From Mesorhizobium sp. ZC-5 (GTDB lineage Bacteria > Pseudomonadota > Alphaproteobacteria > Rhizobiales > Rhizobiaceae): a stretch of DNA of 64,000 nucleotides. Position numbers and translations under genes: made by a program. The stretch is from positions 62,001 to 126,000 of the forward strand of contig NZ_JAOWPT010000002.1 in assembly GCF_025753855.1 (NCBI RefSeq). The letters are read 5' to 3'. The notes beneath the pieces were generated by a model, which saw only the letters and a list, made by a program, of their open reading frames with translations, made no database searches and was not told the DNA's origin. Shown one piece after another: positions 11,071-21,686 of the stretch (positions are counted from its first letter, which is position 1; the number at the start of each line of letters is the position of its first letter).

Positions 11071-11099
11071 GGGGAGATGGGTCGCCATCTCCCCTTTTT
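11071..11099 (+). terminator. Intrinsic terminator after rplU-rpmA
   Basis: A perfect 10-bp stem, GGGGAGATGG (11071-11080) and CCATCTCCCC (11085-11094), with a GTCG loop and a run of five T at 11095-11099. It lies 69 bp after the rpmA stop and directly before the GNAT gene's ribosome binding site, so that gene either depends on read-through or has its own start. Confidence 0.92.
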
Positions 11100-11116
11100 C
11101 ATGCCTGGAGGACGTC

Positions 11117-11707
11117 ATGGTTGCCGAGAAGGAAGCACTGGAAGACGAGAGTCTGGCGATAGATTGCCCCATTCTCGTCACCGAGCGGTTGTTGCTGAGA
11201 CCGCCGCATGTCGATGACATTCCGGAACTGGCGCAGCTTGCCAACAACCGGCGCATTGCCGAGATGCTGGCCCGCATGCCGCACCCGTACGGCGAAACCG
11301 AAGCGCGTGCATTCCTCTCGATGTCGCAGCAAAAGCGGACCGCCGGCTGCACCTACGCGGTGACGCTGGCCGAAAGCGGCGCCTTCATCGGCAGCGCCGG
11401 GCTCAACGCCACCGACGGCGGGCTGGAACTCGGCTACTGGATCGGCGAGCCGTACTGGAGACACGGCTATGCCACGGAAGCCGCGCACGCGCTCGTCGAC
11501 CTCGCCTTCCGGGCAAGCACGATCGACGTGCTGCATGTCTCCTGCCGGGTCATCAATCCGTCTTCGCGCCGTGTCATCCACAAATGCGGATTCCAGTATG
11601 CCGGGCAGGGCATGCTGAATTCGATCGTGGTCGGCCAGGTTCCGGTCGAGCGTTATCATCTCGACCGCAAGACTTGGGTCAGCCTGAAGACATGGGCACG
11701 GGGCTGA
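11117..11707 (+). CDS. GNAT-family N-acetyltransferase (RimJ/RimL type)
   Basis: A 196-residue acetyltransferase. The ATG at 11117 is chosen because GGAGG lies 5 bp upstream; the frame is open further up but would run through the terminator. The GNAT fold is seen in VTERLLLRPPHVDDIPELAQLANNRR at the start, YAVTLAESGAFIGSAGL in the middle, ELGYWIGEPYWRHGYATEAAHAL as the acetyl-CoA motif A near 105-125, and NPSSRRVIHKCGF near 155. These are typical of the Acetyltransf_3/RimJ-RimL group, which modify protein N-termini or small amines. The substrate is unknown. The gene is regularly found between rpmA and obgE in rhizobia. Confidence 0.9.
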   Translation: MVAEKEALEDESLAIDCPILVTERLLLRPPHVDDIPELAQLANNRRIAEMLARMPHPYGETEARAFLSMSQQKRTAGCTYAVTLAESGAFIGSAGLNATDGGLELGYWIGEPYWRHGYATEAAHALVDLAFRASTIDVLHVSCRVINPSSRRVIHKCGFQYAGQGMLNSIVVGQVPVERYHLDRKTWVSLKTWARG

Positions 11708-11769
11708 CACGCACACCTGTCGGGGCCCGTCGGGCTCGGCGTCCGGCCAGCCGAACGTCGTCCCGGCGG

Positions 11770-12636
11770 CTACGCCAGTTCGATCCACACCGGCAGATGG
11801 TCCGAACCGACAGCAGCCGAATCCACCCAAGAGGCTTTGACGCGGCTGGCCATGCCTGCGTTGACGAAACCGTAGTCGATGCGCTTCCAGCGGCTCTCGT
11901 CCTTCGGCCGGTTGGGATCGGCCCAGGTCGTCGCGGCCTCGCCGCTCGTTGCGAGGGCAGCCGCGTCGACCGGACGCGAGGCAACCAGGGGCATGCCGAA
12001 CTCGTGGTCGACACGGCCAACGAGCCCGACATATTCGACAGAGCCGGGCAGCATGTTGAAATCGCCCATCAGCACGAAGGCTTCCGGCAGCGGAGGCTCC
12101 GGGAAACCTATCTCGGAAACGCCGGTAAGCGCGCCGCCTTCGAGCGGATAGGCGAGCACCCGCGCCAGCAGGAAACGCAACTGTTCGCCGCGTTCGTCCG
12201 GACTGCGATGATCGAGATGCGTGGAATAGAAACGGACAGGCCCGAAAGGCGTCGCGATCAGCGCTTCGACTGCGCCGCGCTGGAGATTGAGCTTGTCGAA
12301 GGAGCGGCCGCGCGGCAGGAGCAGATTGCGCGACGACAGGATCGGTATCCGCGACAAAAGCATGTTGCCGAACTGGAAACGAAGATCCACCGCCTTCCCA
12401 TCCTTCACATGCGAACCGACGTCGATCTCGAAATTCGGTCCGTAAACGGAAAAATAGTCGGGCAGCGCCTCGCGCAGCTCCGCCACCATGTCGTGGCCCT
12501 GGTTCTTGGGATTGTTGCGGGTGACTTCCTGCAACGCTATCACATCGGCGCCGCGCACAGCATCGACGATACGGTTGATGTCGTATACGCCATCGAGCCC
12601 GATGCCGTACTGGATATTGTAGGAGACGAGTTTCAT
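11770..12636 (-). CDS. Endonuclease/exonuclease/phosphatase family protein
   Basis: A 288-residue member of the DNase I-like metal-dependent phosphoesterase fold. The ordered motifs are SYNIQYGIG near residue 4, ALQEVTRN near 35, FYSTHLDHRS near 155, LMGDFNMLPGS near 205 and GSDHLPVWIEL at the C-terminus. These supply the metal ligands (N, E) and the catalytic H/D pair. No signal peptide is evident. The substrate cannot be read from sequence; relatives act on DNA, RNA or phospholipids. It is opposite in direction to its GNAT and obgE neighbours. Confidence 0.88.
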   Translation of the reverse strand: MKLVSYNIQYGIGLDGVYDINRIVDAVRGADVIALQEVTRNNPKNQGHDMVAELREALPDYFSVYGPNFEIDVGSHVKDGKAVDLRFQFGNMLLSRIPILSSRNLLLPRGRSFDKLNLQRGAVEALIATPFGPVRFYSTHLDHRSPDERGEQLRFLLARVLAYPLEGGALTGVSEIGFPEPPLPEAFVLMGDFNMLPGSVEYVGLVGRVDHEFGMPLVASRPVDAAALATSGEAATTWADPNRPKDESRWKRIDYGFVNAGMASRVKASWVDSAAVGSDHLPVWIELA

Positions 12637-12732
12637 GGTTCTCTGCGGTTCCCGGCGTTTCCAGCAAACCCGCCCTCGCGCTCACGGCGTCTTTGCGCTA
12701 GAGCAGGTCGCCATTTCCCATTAGCAGCCTAA

Positions 12733-13787
<1,055 letters not shown>

Positions 13788-13788
<1 letters not shown>

Positions 13789-14948
13789 TGGCGACGGGAT
13801 CGCTCTCCCTGAAAAAATACCGCCGCATCACCGTAAAGATCGGATCGGCGTTGCTTGTCGATCGGTCGGCCGGCTTGAAGCGCGAATGGCTGGCCTCGCT
13901 GGCCGATGACATCGCTTCGCTTGTCGCGGACGGCGCCGACGTGCTGGTGGTTTCGTCTGGCGCGATCGCCCTCGGACGCACTATCCTCGGCCTCGGCAAA
14001 CGCATCCTCAAGCTTGAGGAAAGCCAGGCGGCAGCAGCGGTAGGCCAGATCGCGCTCGCCGGCGCATGGTCGGAAGAGCTTGCTCGGTGCAAACTGAAAT
14101 CGGGACAGATCCTGGTGACCCTTGGCGACACGGAGGAGCGCCGCCGCTATCTGAACGTCCGCGCCACAATCTCGACGCTGATCAAGATGAACGCCGTGCC
14201 CGTGATCAACGAGAACGACACGGTCGCCACTTCCGAGATCCGCTATGGCGACAACGACCGCCTGGCGGCGCGTGTCGCCACCATGATGGGCGCCGACCTT
14301 CTCGTGCTGCTTTCCGACATAGACGGCCTCTACACGGCACCGCCGGCACGCGATCCCGGGGCGAAATTCATTCCAGTCGTCGATCGCATCACACCGGAGA
14401 TCGAGGCGATGGCTGGCGCCGCCGCATCCGAACTGTCGCGCGGCGGCATGCGCACCAAGCTCGACGCCGGCAAGATCGCCACCGCGGCGGGCACGGCGAT
14501 GATCATAACAGCCGGCACACGGCTCAATCCCCTTTCCGCGATCGAACGCGGCGAGCGGGCTACATTCTTCCGACCCGGCATCCAGCCCGTGAAAGGCTAT
14601 AAGACCTGGATCGCCGGGCAGTTGGATCCCGCGGGCCGGCTGACCGTCGATACCGGTGCCATTGGTGCTTTGCTCTCAGGGAAATCTTTGCTGCCGGCCG
14701 GCGTAAAACTGGTCAGCGGCAATTTCTCGCGCGGCGACACCGTGGCGATCCTTTCGCCAGAGGGACGCGAGATCGCGCGCGGTCTTGTTGCCTATGACGC
14801 CACCGATGCCGTAAGAATCGCCGGATTGAAAAGTGCTGAGATTCCCGGTGTGCTCGGCTACCAGGCGCGTTCCGCCATGGTGCATCGGGACGATCTGGTG
14901 ATGAGCCATGCGATTGAGACCGCGATACCCGAGCAGGCGGAAGGTTAG
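13788..14948 (+). CDS. proB: Glutamate 5-kinase
   Basis: A 386-residue enzyme of the first step of proline synthesis (glutamate plus ATP to glutamyl phosphate). The N-terminal amino-acid-kinase domain shows [42 protein letters not shown] and the [15 protein letters not shown] segment. The C-terminal 100 residues form a PUA domain ([27 protein letters not shown]). It starts on the obgE stop and is followed 3 bp later by proA. Confidence 0.97.
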
Positions 14949-14951
14949 GCC

Positions 14952-16238
14952 ATGCTGAAGCTGAAAGAGAAGTCCAACGACGACATCGCATCGCTGATGG
15001 CCGAACTCGGCCGCAATGCGCGCGCCGCGGCGCGGCCTCTGGCGATCGCTTCGGCCGAGCGCAAGCACGCGGCGCTGATCGGCATGGCCGAAGCATTGAT
15101 CCGCCGGCAGGATGAAATCCTGGACGCCAACGCGGTCGACATGAAGAACGGCGAGGACGCCAGATTGTCTTCGGCCCTGATGGACCGGCTGAAGCTGACT
15201 CCTGCCCGCATCCGCGACATGGCCGAGGGCATTCGCGCCATAGCGGAACTGCGCGATCCGGTCGGCGAAGTCATCGCCGAATGGGACCGGCCCAACGGCC
15301 TCCACATCGAACGTGTCCGCACGCCGCTCGGCGTCGTCGGCGTCATCTACGAGAGCCGTCCGAACGTGACCGCGGACGCCGGTGCACTCTGCCTGAAGGC
15401 GGGCAACGCGATAATCCTGCGTGGCGGCTCGGATTCGCTCAATTCCTCCGCCGCGATCCATGCCTGCCTGGTCGAGGGGCTGAAGGCGGCGAAGCTGCCC
15501 GAGGAAGCGATCCAGCTTGTGCCGACGACCGACCGTGCCGCTGTCGGCGAAATGCTGAAGGGTCTCGGCGGCAATCTCGACGTCATCATTCCCCGCGGCG
15601 GCCGCAGCCTCGTCGAACGCGTGCAGAACGAGGCGCGCGTGCCTGTCTTCGCGCATCTCGAAGGCATCTGTCATCTCTACGTCGATCGCTCGGCGAAACT
15701 CGACATGGCGGTTGAAATCGCCGTGAACGCAAAGATGCGGCGGACCGGCATCTGCGGCGCGGCCGAGACCCTGCTGGTCGACAAGACGGCGGCGGATACG
15801 CATCTCCTTCCGATGCTCACCGCGCTCGCGGAGGCCGGTTGCGAAATCCGCGGCGATGCAGCGGTCGTCAGGGCGTTTCCTTCGGCAAAAAAGGCGGTGG
15901 AAGCCGACTGGAACACCGAATATCTCGATGCCGTCATCTCGGTGAAACTGGTCGACGGGATTTCCGACGCCATCGACCACATCGAAACCCATTCCTCGCA
16001 TCACACCGAGGCGATCGTCACCGAGGATGCGAAGGCCGTCGAGAGGTTCTTCAACGAGATCGATTCCGCGATCCTTCTTCACAACGCCTCGACGCAATTC
16101 GCCGATGGCGGCGAGTTCGGCATGGGCGCCGAGATCGGCATCGCCACCGGCAAGATGCATGCGCGCGGCCCAGTAGGCGTCGAGCAACTGACCTCTTTCA
16201 AGTACCGCGTGCGCGGCTCCGGCCAGATCCGGCCTTGA
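14952..16238 (+). CDS. proA: Gamma-glutamyl phosphate reductase
   Basis: A 428-residue NADPH-dependent reductase of the second proline step, of the aldehyde dehydrogenase superfamily. Signatures are [21 protein letters not shown] near 120-140, [12 protein letters not shown] near 215 and [19 protein letters not shown] near 260, which holds the catalytic cysteine. It is immediately after proB and overlaps a possible TTG start of nadD. Length and motifs are complete. Confidence 0.97.
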   Translation: MLKLKEKSNDDIASLMAELGRNARAAARPLAIASAERKHAALIGMAEALIRRQDEILDANAVDMKNGEDARLSSALMDRLKLTPARIRDMAEGIRAIAELRDPVGEVIAEWDRPNGLHIERVRTPLGVVGVIYESRPNVTADAGALCLKAGNAIILRGGSDSLNSSAAIHACLVEGLKAAKLPEEAIQLVPTTDRAAVGEMLKGLGGNLDVIIPRGGRSLVERVQNEARVPVFAHLEGICHLYVDRSAKLDMAVEIAVNAKMRRTGICGAAETLLVDKTAADTHLLPMLTALAEAGCEIRGDAAVVRAFPSAKKAVEADWNTEYLDAVISVKLVDGISDAIDHIETHSSHHTEAIVTEDAKAVERFFNEIDSAILLHNASTQFADGGEFGMGAEIGIATGKMHARGPVGVEQLTSFKYRVRGSGQIRP

Positions 16239-16285
16239 GCGATCTCTCGGCACTCCATCCGGACGTCGTGCAGAGCTACCTTCGC

Positions 16286-16879
16286 ATGCCGCATGTCGAA
16301 AAAGGCATGCAGGTCGGCCTGTTCGGCGGCTCCTTCAATCCGCCGCATGGCGGTCACGCGCTCGTCGCCGAGATCGCACTGAGAAGGCTGGCATTGGATC
16401 AGCTCTGGTGGATGGTGACGCCGGGCAACCCGCTGAAAAACACACGCGAACTCGCGTCATTGTCGGAACGCCTGCGGCAATCGGAGGAAATCGCCCGGGA
16501 TCCCCGCATCAAGGTCACGGCTTTCGAACTCCGCCATCATGTGCGTTACACCGCCGATACGCTGGCGCTTGTAAAGGCGCGCAACCCGGGCGTCGACTTC
16601 GTCTGGATCATGGGCGCCGACAATCTGAAGGATTTCCACCGCTGGCAGCGCTGGCGCCAGATCGCGATGACCTTTCCGATCGCGGTGATAGACCGGCCCG
16701 GCTCGACGCTCTCCTTCCTGTCCTCGGTGGTGGCAAAGACGTTCGACTATGCACGCGTCGACGAGGGCGACGCGCCCCGACTGGCGCGGATGAAGGCGCC
16801 GGCCTGGACGTTCATCCACGGGCCGCGCTCTTCACTCTCGTCGACCGCGTTGCGCAAGGCCGCCCGGCCGGAAGGCTAG
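16286..16879 (+). CDS. nadD: Nicotinate-nucleotide adenylyltransferase
   Basis: A 197-residue enzyme forming deamido-NAD from nicotinate mononucleotide and ATP. The nucleotidyltransferase motif is LFGGSFNPPHGGHALVAE (residues 12-29); WIMGADNLKDFHRWQRW and the closing SSLSSTALR complete the family pattern. The ATG at 16286 is taken as start. An in-frame TTG at 16235 overlapping the proA stop (TTGA) would give 214 residues and coupling to proA; sequence alone does not decide. rsfS, the usual next gene, is displaced 2.4 kb downstream here. Confidence 0.93.
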   Translation: MPHVEKGMQVGLFGGSFNPPHGGHALVAEIALRRLALDQLWWMVTPGNPLKNTRELASLSERLRQSEEIARDPRIKVTAFELRHHVRYTADTLALVKARNPGVDFVWIMGADNLKDFHRWQRWRQIAMTFPIAVIDRPGSTLSFLSSVVAKTFDYARVDEGDAPRLARMKAPAWTFIHGPRSSLSSTALRKAARPEG

Positions 16880-16969
16880 CGTCGGGACGACCACGAACGG
16901 CATCGTCTAACCATCGCATGTCGTTTTTGCGGCTTCCTCCGATCCGGCCAGTTGGCAGTCTGGATATCC

Positions 16970-18268
16970 ATGGCGCAAGCGGCAACAATCGAGAGCAGAG
17001 ACCCGGAAGGCGAAAAATCGCCGGCGACGCCGACGATCGCCATCACCAGCGTCATTCTGTCGATGGCTCTGGTGGCAATCGGCAATGGCCTGATGTTCGC
17101 CTACATCCCGGTGCGTCTCGGCGCCGAAGGCTTTTCGCCGACATGGTCCGGGTTGATCGTGACAGGACTTTCGGCGGGCGGGCTGGCCGGCTGCATCCTA
17201 ACCGGACCGCTGGTGCGCCGCGTCGGCCATGCCCGCGCCTTCATGGTGCTTTCGGCCCTCATTGCCCTTTCCAACGCCGCGGTGGGCGCGGGAACATATC
17301 CCCTGCTTTGGCTGGCCGCCCGAACCCTTTACGGCCTCGCCATCTGCGGCCTGTTCGTCGTCGCCCAGAGCTGGCTCAACGACGTTGTCGGCAACGCGAT
17401 CCGCGGCCGCGTCATGGCGATCTTCTACGTCGCTTACATCGCCGGGCTGGGCATCGGCTATTACACACTCGCGCTGGTCGACATCGCCAGCGCCGAGGCA
17501 TCGCTGATCGGCATCGCCTTCACCGCGCTGTCGATCCTTCCGGTCGGCCTGACGCGCCTGCGCCAGCCGCCACCGCCGCAGGCTGCGTCCGTTGCGCTTC
17601 GCCGCGCCTGGCGCATCTCGCCGGTCGGCCTGGCCGGAATGCTCGCCGTCGGCGGCCTCTCGATGAGCATTACCGGCTTCGCACCGATCCACGCGACGGC
17701 CAAGGGCTACAGCCAGCAGGACGTCGCGCTGCTGCTTTCGGCGATGCCGCTCGGCACCCTGCTGCTGCAGATACCTTTCGGCTGGATCTCCGACCGCACC
17801 GACCGCCGCTTCGTCCTGGTTGCCGTTTCGCTGCTGGCCGTCGTCTCCGGCTTGCTGGCGGTCGGCTTTGACGGAAGCACGCTCGCCATCCTGGTCGTCA
17901 TCTACATCTTTTGGGATGGCGCCAGCGAAACCATCTACTCGCTGGCCAGCGCCCATGCGAACGACCGCGCCGGCAAGGATGATCTCGTGGCATTGTCGAG
18001 TTCGCTGCTGTTTGCGTGGTCGTTCTCGGGATTTGTCGTGCCCGGGATCGTGACCACGCTGACCGCCGTCTACGGAACACAGTCGTTCATGTATGTGGCC
18101 ATCGCGATCGCCACGGCCTACACAGGTTTCGTGATCTGGCGCATTGTCGAGGCAAAGCGGGTTCCAGCCGATGAGACCGGCAGTTTCTCGCCAATGACGG
18201 CGCAAGCGCCCTTGCCGGTCGATCTTGCCTTCCCGGCCGAGGAAGACGAGCCGAAACAGCAGTCATGA
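16970..18268 (+). CDS. MFS transporter (YcaD-like)
   Basis: A 432-residue major facilitator with twelve hydrophobic segments. The ATG at 16970 is preferred over an upstream TTG at 16952. The first helix is in ITSVILSMALVAIGNGLMFAYIPV. The motif A region is GPLVRRVGHARAFMV, and the second-half copy is GWISDRTDRRFVLV. The C-terminal tail is acidic and cytosolic (PAEEDEPKQQS). The pattern is closest to the YcaD/YfkF group; the substrate is unknown. It is convergent with the MscS-like gene, overlapping it by 6 bp. Confidence 0.88.
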   Translation: MAQAATIESRDPEGEKSPATPTIAITSVILSMALVAIGNGLMFAYIPVRLGAEGFSPTWSGLIVTGLSAGGLAGCILTGPLVRRVGHARAFMVLSALIALSNAAVGAGTYPLLWLAARTLYGLAICGLFVVAQSWLNDVVGNAIRGRVMAIFYVAYIAGLGIGYYTLALVDIASAEASLIGIAFTALSILPVGLTRLRQPPPPQAASVALRRAWRISPVGLAGMLAVGGLSMSITGFAPIHATAKGYSQQDVALLLSAMPLGTLLLQIPFGWISDRTDRRFVLVAVSLLAVVSGLLAVGFDGSTLAILVVIYIFWDGASETIYSLASAHANDRAGKDDLVALSSSLLFAWSFSGFVVPGIVTTLTAVYGTQSFMYVAIAIATAYTGFVIWRIVEAKRVPADETGSFSPMTAQAPLPVDLAFPAEEDEPKQQS

Positions 18269-19120
18269 CTTGGCTGACTGGACCTCGCGATAGACCACTT
18301 CCTGCTGCGGGAACGGGATGGAAATGCCTTCATCGTCGAAAGCCAGCTTGGCCCGCTTGGTGAGGTCGAGCTTGGCGGAGAGGAAGTCGGACGCCGACGT
18401 CCAGTAGCGCAGCGTCACGCTGACCGCGCTGTCACCGAGGGCCGCAACGAAGGCTGTCGGCGCAGGTTCCTTGTTGACCCGCTTGTCGGCTGTGGCGAGG
18501 CCGAGCAGGGTTTTATGCGCGAGGTCGATGTCGTCTTCGTAACCGATGCCGATTGTGATGTCGTTGCGACGCACGCCGTTGCGGGTGAAATTGCGAACCG
18601 GCTGGTTCCACAGCGTCGAATTGGGCGCAAGGATGTAGACGCCGTCGATGGTGCGCAGACGGGTTGCGAACAGGCCTATTTCCTCGGCAGTGCCGGCAAC
18701 CGCGCCGATTTCGACATATTCACCGACGCGGAACGGCCTCAGCGCGAGCAGCATGATGCCTGCGGCTATGTTCTGCAGCGTGCCTTGCAAAGCCAGTCCC
18801 ACGGCCAAGCCGATGGCGCCTATGGCGGCAATGATTGACGCCGTTTGAACACCGAACTGCCCGAGCACCATGACGATGACCAGGGCCAGGATCGCATAGC
18901 GCGCCATTTTCGAGAAGAACTGGCAAAGCGTCAGGTCGAATCCGCGAACATGTTTCAGCCCGGCGAAAATCGAACGCTCGGCCAAACCGGCGACTATGTA
19001 GCCGACAATCAGCAGGATGACGGCGCCGATGGCCGAGAAAGAATACGAGACGAAGAGAGTGCTGAGTTGCGCTAGCCCCGCCTCTATGGTGAGGAGGGCA
19101 CTTTGCGGGTCTAGTTCCAT
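18263..19120 (-). CDS. Small-conductance mechanosensitive channel (MscS family)
   Basis: A protein of about 285 residues. The ATG at 19120 (MELDPQSALL) is chosen over one at 19159. Three membrane segments come first: VSYSFSAIGAVILLIVGYIVAG, YAILALVIVMVLGQFGV, then the pore helix TM3 with ASIIAAIGAIGLAVGLALQGTLQNIAAGIML, the glycine/alanine-packed signature of MscS. The beta domain (LALRPFRVGEYVEIGAVAGTAEEIGLF..T) and alpha/beta cytoplasmic domain follow. It is the size of E. coli MscS (286). It releases solutes on hypo-osmotic shock. Confidence 0.94.
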   Translation of the reverse strand: MELDPQSALLTIEAGLAQLSTLFVSYSFSAIGAVILLIVGYIVAGLAERSIFAGLKHVRGFDLTLCQFFSKMARYAILALVIVMVLGQFGVQTASIIAAIGAIGLAVGLALQGTLQNIAAGIMLLALRPFRVGEYVEIGAVAGTAEEIGLFATRLRTIDGVYILAPNSTLWNQPVRNFTRNGVRRNDITIGIGYEDDIDLAHKTLLGLATADKRVNKEPAPTAFVAALGDSAVSVTLRYWTSASDFLSAKLDLTKRAKLAFDDEGISIPFPQQEVVYREVQSAKS

Positions 19121-19234
19121 CGAAGGCAATCCATTGGTCGACAGACGGGTAACCCGCAACAGCGCGGCAGGTTCCGATATTCATGTGCCGTAATGTAGTG
19201 GATGCCTTCTCGATCAAGCTAAAAAGTCGACGTC

Positions 19235-19264
19235 TTGAAACTGTTACCGATCTCTGCCTATCTA
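19235..19264 (+). promoter_or_regulatory. Candidate promoter upstream of rsfS
   Basis: TTGAAA at 19235-19240, 18 bp, then TATCTA at 19259-19264, within the 236-bp gap before rsfS. A separate promoter is expected because rsfS is cut off from nadD by two unrelated genes, one on the opposite strand. The match is moderate. Confidence 0.35.
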
Positions 19265-19356
19265 AGTGGTGTCGCCTGATTTGTTTTGGCGATTTGGTTG
19301 TTCCTGTTTCGAAAGGGAAGACACTGCGAACAGCAATCCAGAGGAAGGCATCCGTG

Positions 19357-19734
19357 ATGCCTTCGCCAGCCGGGATAAGCCGAAACGACGAATTGTCCCG
19401 CGCCATCAAGACAGTCCTTGCCAGTCTGGAAGACTCCAAGGCCGAAAACATCGTCTCCATCGACATTCAGGGTAAATCGAGCCTCGGCGACTACATGGTG
19501 GTCGCTTCGGGCCGGTCGCACCGTCATGTCGCGGCGGTGGCCGATCACCTCATCAGGACGCTCAAGGAAGCCGGTCTCGGCAGCGCGCGCGTCGAGGGTC
19601 TGGCCGGCGCGGACTGGGTGCTCGTCGATGCGGGCGACATCATCGTCCATGTCTTTCGTCCGGAAGTTCGGGAATTCTACAACATCGAAAAGATGTGGCA
19701 GGCGCCCGACCTCGAGGAAGAGACGGTTCACTGA
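19357..19734 (+). CDS. rsfS: Ribosomal silencing factor RsfS
   Basis: A 125-residue RsfS/Iojap protein. It binds uL14 on the 50S subunit and blocks 30S joining when nutrients are scarce. The family pattern is clear: VSIDIQGKSSLGDYMVVASGRSHRHVAAVAD, then GADWVLVDAGDIIVHVF.PEVREFYNIEKMW. The ATG at 19357 has GAGGAAGG upstream at 19341-19348; a GTG at 19354 is an alternative. rlmH follows 15 bp downstream, the usual partner. Confidence 0.95.
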   Translation: MPSPAGISRNDELSRAIKTVLASLEDSKAENIVSIDIQGKSSLGDYMVVASGRSHRHVAAVADHLIRTLKEAGLGSARVEGLAGADWVLVDAGDIIVHVFRPEVREFYNIEKMWQAPDLEEETVH

Positions 19735-19749
19735 ACCGTTACTGACAGG

Positions 19750-20232
19750 ATGAAGATTGCGGTACATGCCGTGGGCCGGATGAAGGCTGGCCCCGAGAAG
19801 GAATTGGCGGACCGCTATTTCGACCGGTTCGCCAAAAGCGGCCCCGCAATCGGCCTCGAGTTCTCGGGCATAAGCGAACTGCCGGAAAGCCGTGCTCAGG
19901 GCGCCGCGGAGCGACGGCGGGAGGAATCGCAGAAACTTCAGGTGCAACTGACGCCCAGTGCGGTGCTTTTCCTGCTCGACGAACGCGGGAAGAACATGTC
20001 TTCGGAAGCCTTCGCGGAAAAGATCGCCGGCCTTCGCGATGGCGGCCAGCGCAACCTGAGCATCGCCATAGGCGGCCCAGACGGTCACGATCCGGCCCTG
20101 CATCAGGCAGCCACCCTTATCCTGTCCTTCGGCGCGCTCACCTGGCCGCATCAATTGGTGCGCATCATGCTCGCCGAACAGCTCTATCGCGCCGCAACGA
20201 TCCTTTCCGGTCATCCCTATCATCGCGCCTGA
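19750..20232 (+). CDS. rlmH: 23S rRNA (pseudouridine-1915 N3)-methyltransferase RlmH
   Basis: A 160-residue SPOUT-class methyltransferase that modifies pseudouridine 1915 in helix 69. The start MKIAVHAVGRMKAGPEKELADRY, the central LDERGKNMSSEAFAEKI, and the knot region SIAIGGPDGHDPAL with the end ALTWPHQLVRIMLAEQLYRA match the family over its full length. It forms a pair with rsfS, both acting on the large ribosomal subunit. Confidence 0.96.
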   Translation: MKIAVHAVGRMKAGPEKELADRYFDRFAKSGPAIGLEFSGISELPESRAQGAAERRREESQKLQVQLTPSAVLFLLDERGKNMSSEAFAEKIAGLRDGGQRNLSIAIGGPDGHDPALHQAATLILSFGALTWPHQLVRIMLAEQLYRAATILSGHPYHRA

Positions 20233-20354
20233 CGGCATTTTGGTGTACCGTGCATGGGAGGCAGTCGGCGTCTGCGTGGCAAACCAGCCAGTGTGGTTGA
20301 CGGTCCGTTAATGAACTCCCCCGTAGGGTTGGACATCCTGAAGCGAAAATTCTC

Positions 20355-21686
20355 ATGACGGGCATTCCTCGAGCGGCAAATGGATTCGCGCGGCTTTGCG
20401 TGCTGGCACTTGCTCTGGCCGCGGTACCTGCCGCCGCCGCGCAGGAAGCGGACTCAGCCGCAATCGAGGCCCGGCAGGCCGAAAGCCGCGCGGAATATGA
20501 TCGAATTTCCGGTGAAATGGCGCTTTCGACGGAAAGGCTCGACAAGCTTGCGACCGAAATAGCAGCCGTCAAAAAGGACCATGCGACCATCACCGCCGCG
20601 CTGATCCAGGCCGCCAAGACTGAAAAGAAGCTCGGTCAGGACATCGAAGACATCAACGATCGGCTCCAGGGCCTGAAGGATCAGCAGGCTGGCATTCGCG
20701 AGTCGCTCAAAGCCAGGCGCGACGTGCTCGCCGAGGTGCTCGGCGCGCTGCAGCGCATGGGACTAAACCCGCCACCGGCTCTTCTGGTCAAACCCGAGGA
20801 TGCGCTGTCGTCGGTACGGAGCGCCATCCTGCTTGGCGCCGTCGTGCCGGAACTCCGGTCCGAAACCGAAATCCTGCTGGCCGATCTCAACGAACTCAAC
20901 CGCGTCACCGCCTCGATCGAAGCCGAGCGCCAGCGTCTGGCGGCGACGGTGGGCGAACAGATTGCCGAGAAGGAACGGCTCGCCCTCTTGCTCACCGAAA
21001 AGAGCCGGCTCCAGGATGAATCGGAAGCAGCCCTCGCCAGCGAACAGCAGAAATCGGAAGAGCTGGCCTCCAAGGCGGGCAGCATGAAGGATCTGATCGC
21101 CTCGCTCGAAAAGGAAATCATCGGCGCAAGGTCGGCCGAGGAGAAGGCACGCAGGGCGGAAATCGAACGCCAGAGACGCGAGGCCGCCCTTTCGGCGATG
21201 CCTGTGCCGGAGAGCAACAGGCTGGTCGAAACCGCACCGTTTTCGCGTATGAGAGGCAAGCTGGCACTGCCGGTTGCAGGCCGTGTGGCGCGTCGCTTCG
21301 GCCGCGACGACAGTAACGGCGGTGTGATGCTTGGCGACATGGTTGCGACACAATCGGGCGCCATCGTCACCGCGCCTGCCGACGGAAGCGTACTTTATGC
21401 GGGGCCATTCAGGTCTTACGGGCAACTCTTGATCCTGAACGCCGGCGATGGCTATCATGTCGTTCTGGCCGGAATGGGTCGAATCAGTGTGACGACGGGC
21501 CAATCCGTTTTGGCGGGTGAACCGGTCGGCGCGATGGGAGAAGCCAGGGTGGCAAGCGCCTCGGCGAATGGAATTGGTGGCGCCGGACCGGAACTCTATG
21601 TAGAGTTCCGAAAAGACGGAAAGCCCGTCGACCCTGCTCCATGGTGGGCAGCGCGTTTTTCTGGAAGGACAGGAAATGATACGTAA
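20355..21686 (+). CDS. envC: EnvC-like murein hydrolase activator (M23/LytM domain)
   Basis: A 443-residue exported protein. A signal peptide (CVLALALAAVPAAAAQ) is followed by long charged coiled coils (about residues 35-290, rich in A, E, K, R) and a C-terminal M23/LytM domain with GKLALPVAGRVARRFG, GSVLYAGPFRSYGQLLILNAGDGYHVVLAGM and GPELYVEFRKDGKPVDP. Canonical M23 enzymes need H...D and HxH zinc ligands; here LYVEF stands where LHFEI-type sequence would carry a ligand, so this is probably an inactive regulatory LytM domain like E. coli EnvC, which activates amidases during division. It overlaps ctpA by 11 bp. Confidence 0.9.
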   Translation: MTGIPRAANGFARLCVLALALAAVPAAAAQEADSAAIEARQAESRAEYDRISGEMALSTERLDKLATEIAAVKKDHATITAALIQAAKTEKKLGQDIEDINDRLQGLKDQQAGIRESLKARRDVLAEVLGALQRMGLNPPPALLVKPEDALSSVRSAILLGAVVPELRSETEILLADLNELNRVTASIEAERQRLAATVGEQIAEKERLALLLTEKSRLQDESEAALASEQQKSEELASKAGSMKDLIASLEKEIIGARSAEEKARRAEIERQRREAALSAMPVPESNRLVETAPFSRMRGKLALPVAGRVARRFGRDDSNGGVMLGDMVATQSGAIVTAPADGSVLYAGPFRSYGQLLILNAGDGYHVVLAGMGRISVTTGQSVLAGEPVGAMGEARVASASANGIGGAGPELYVEFRKDGKPVDPAPWWAARFSGRTGNDT

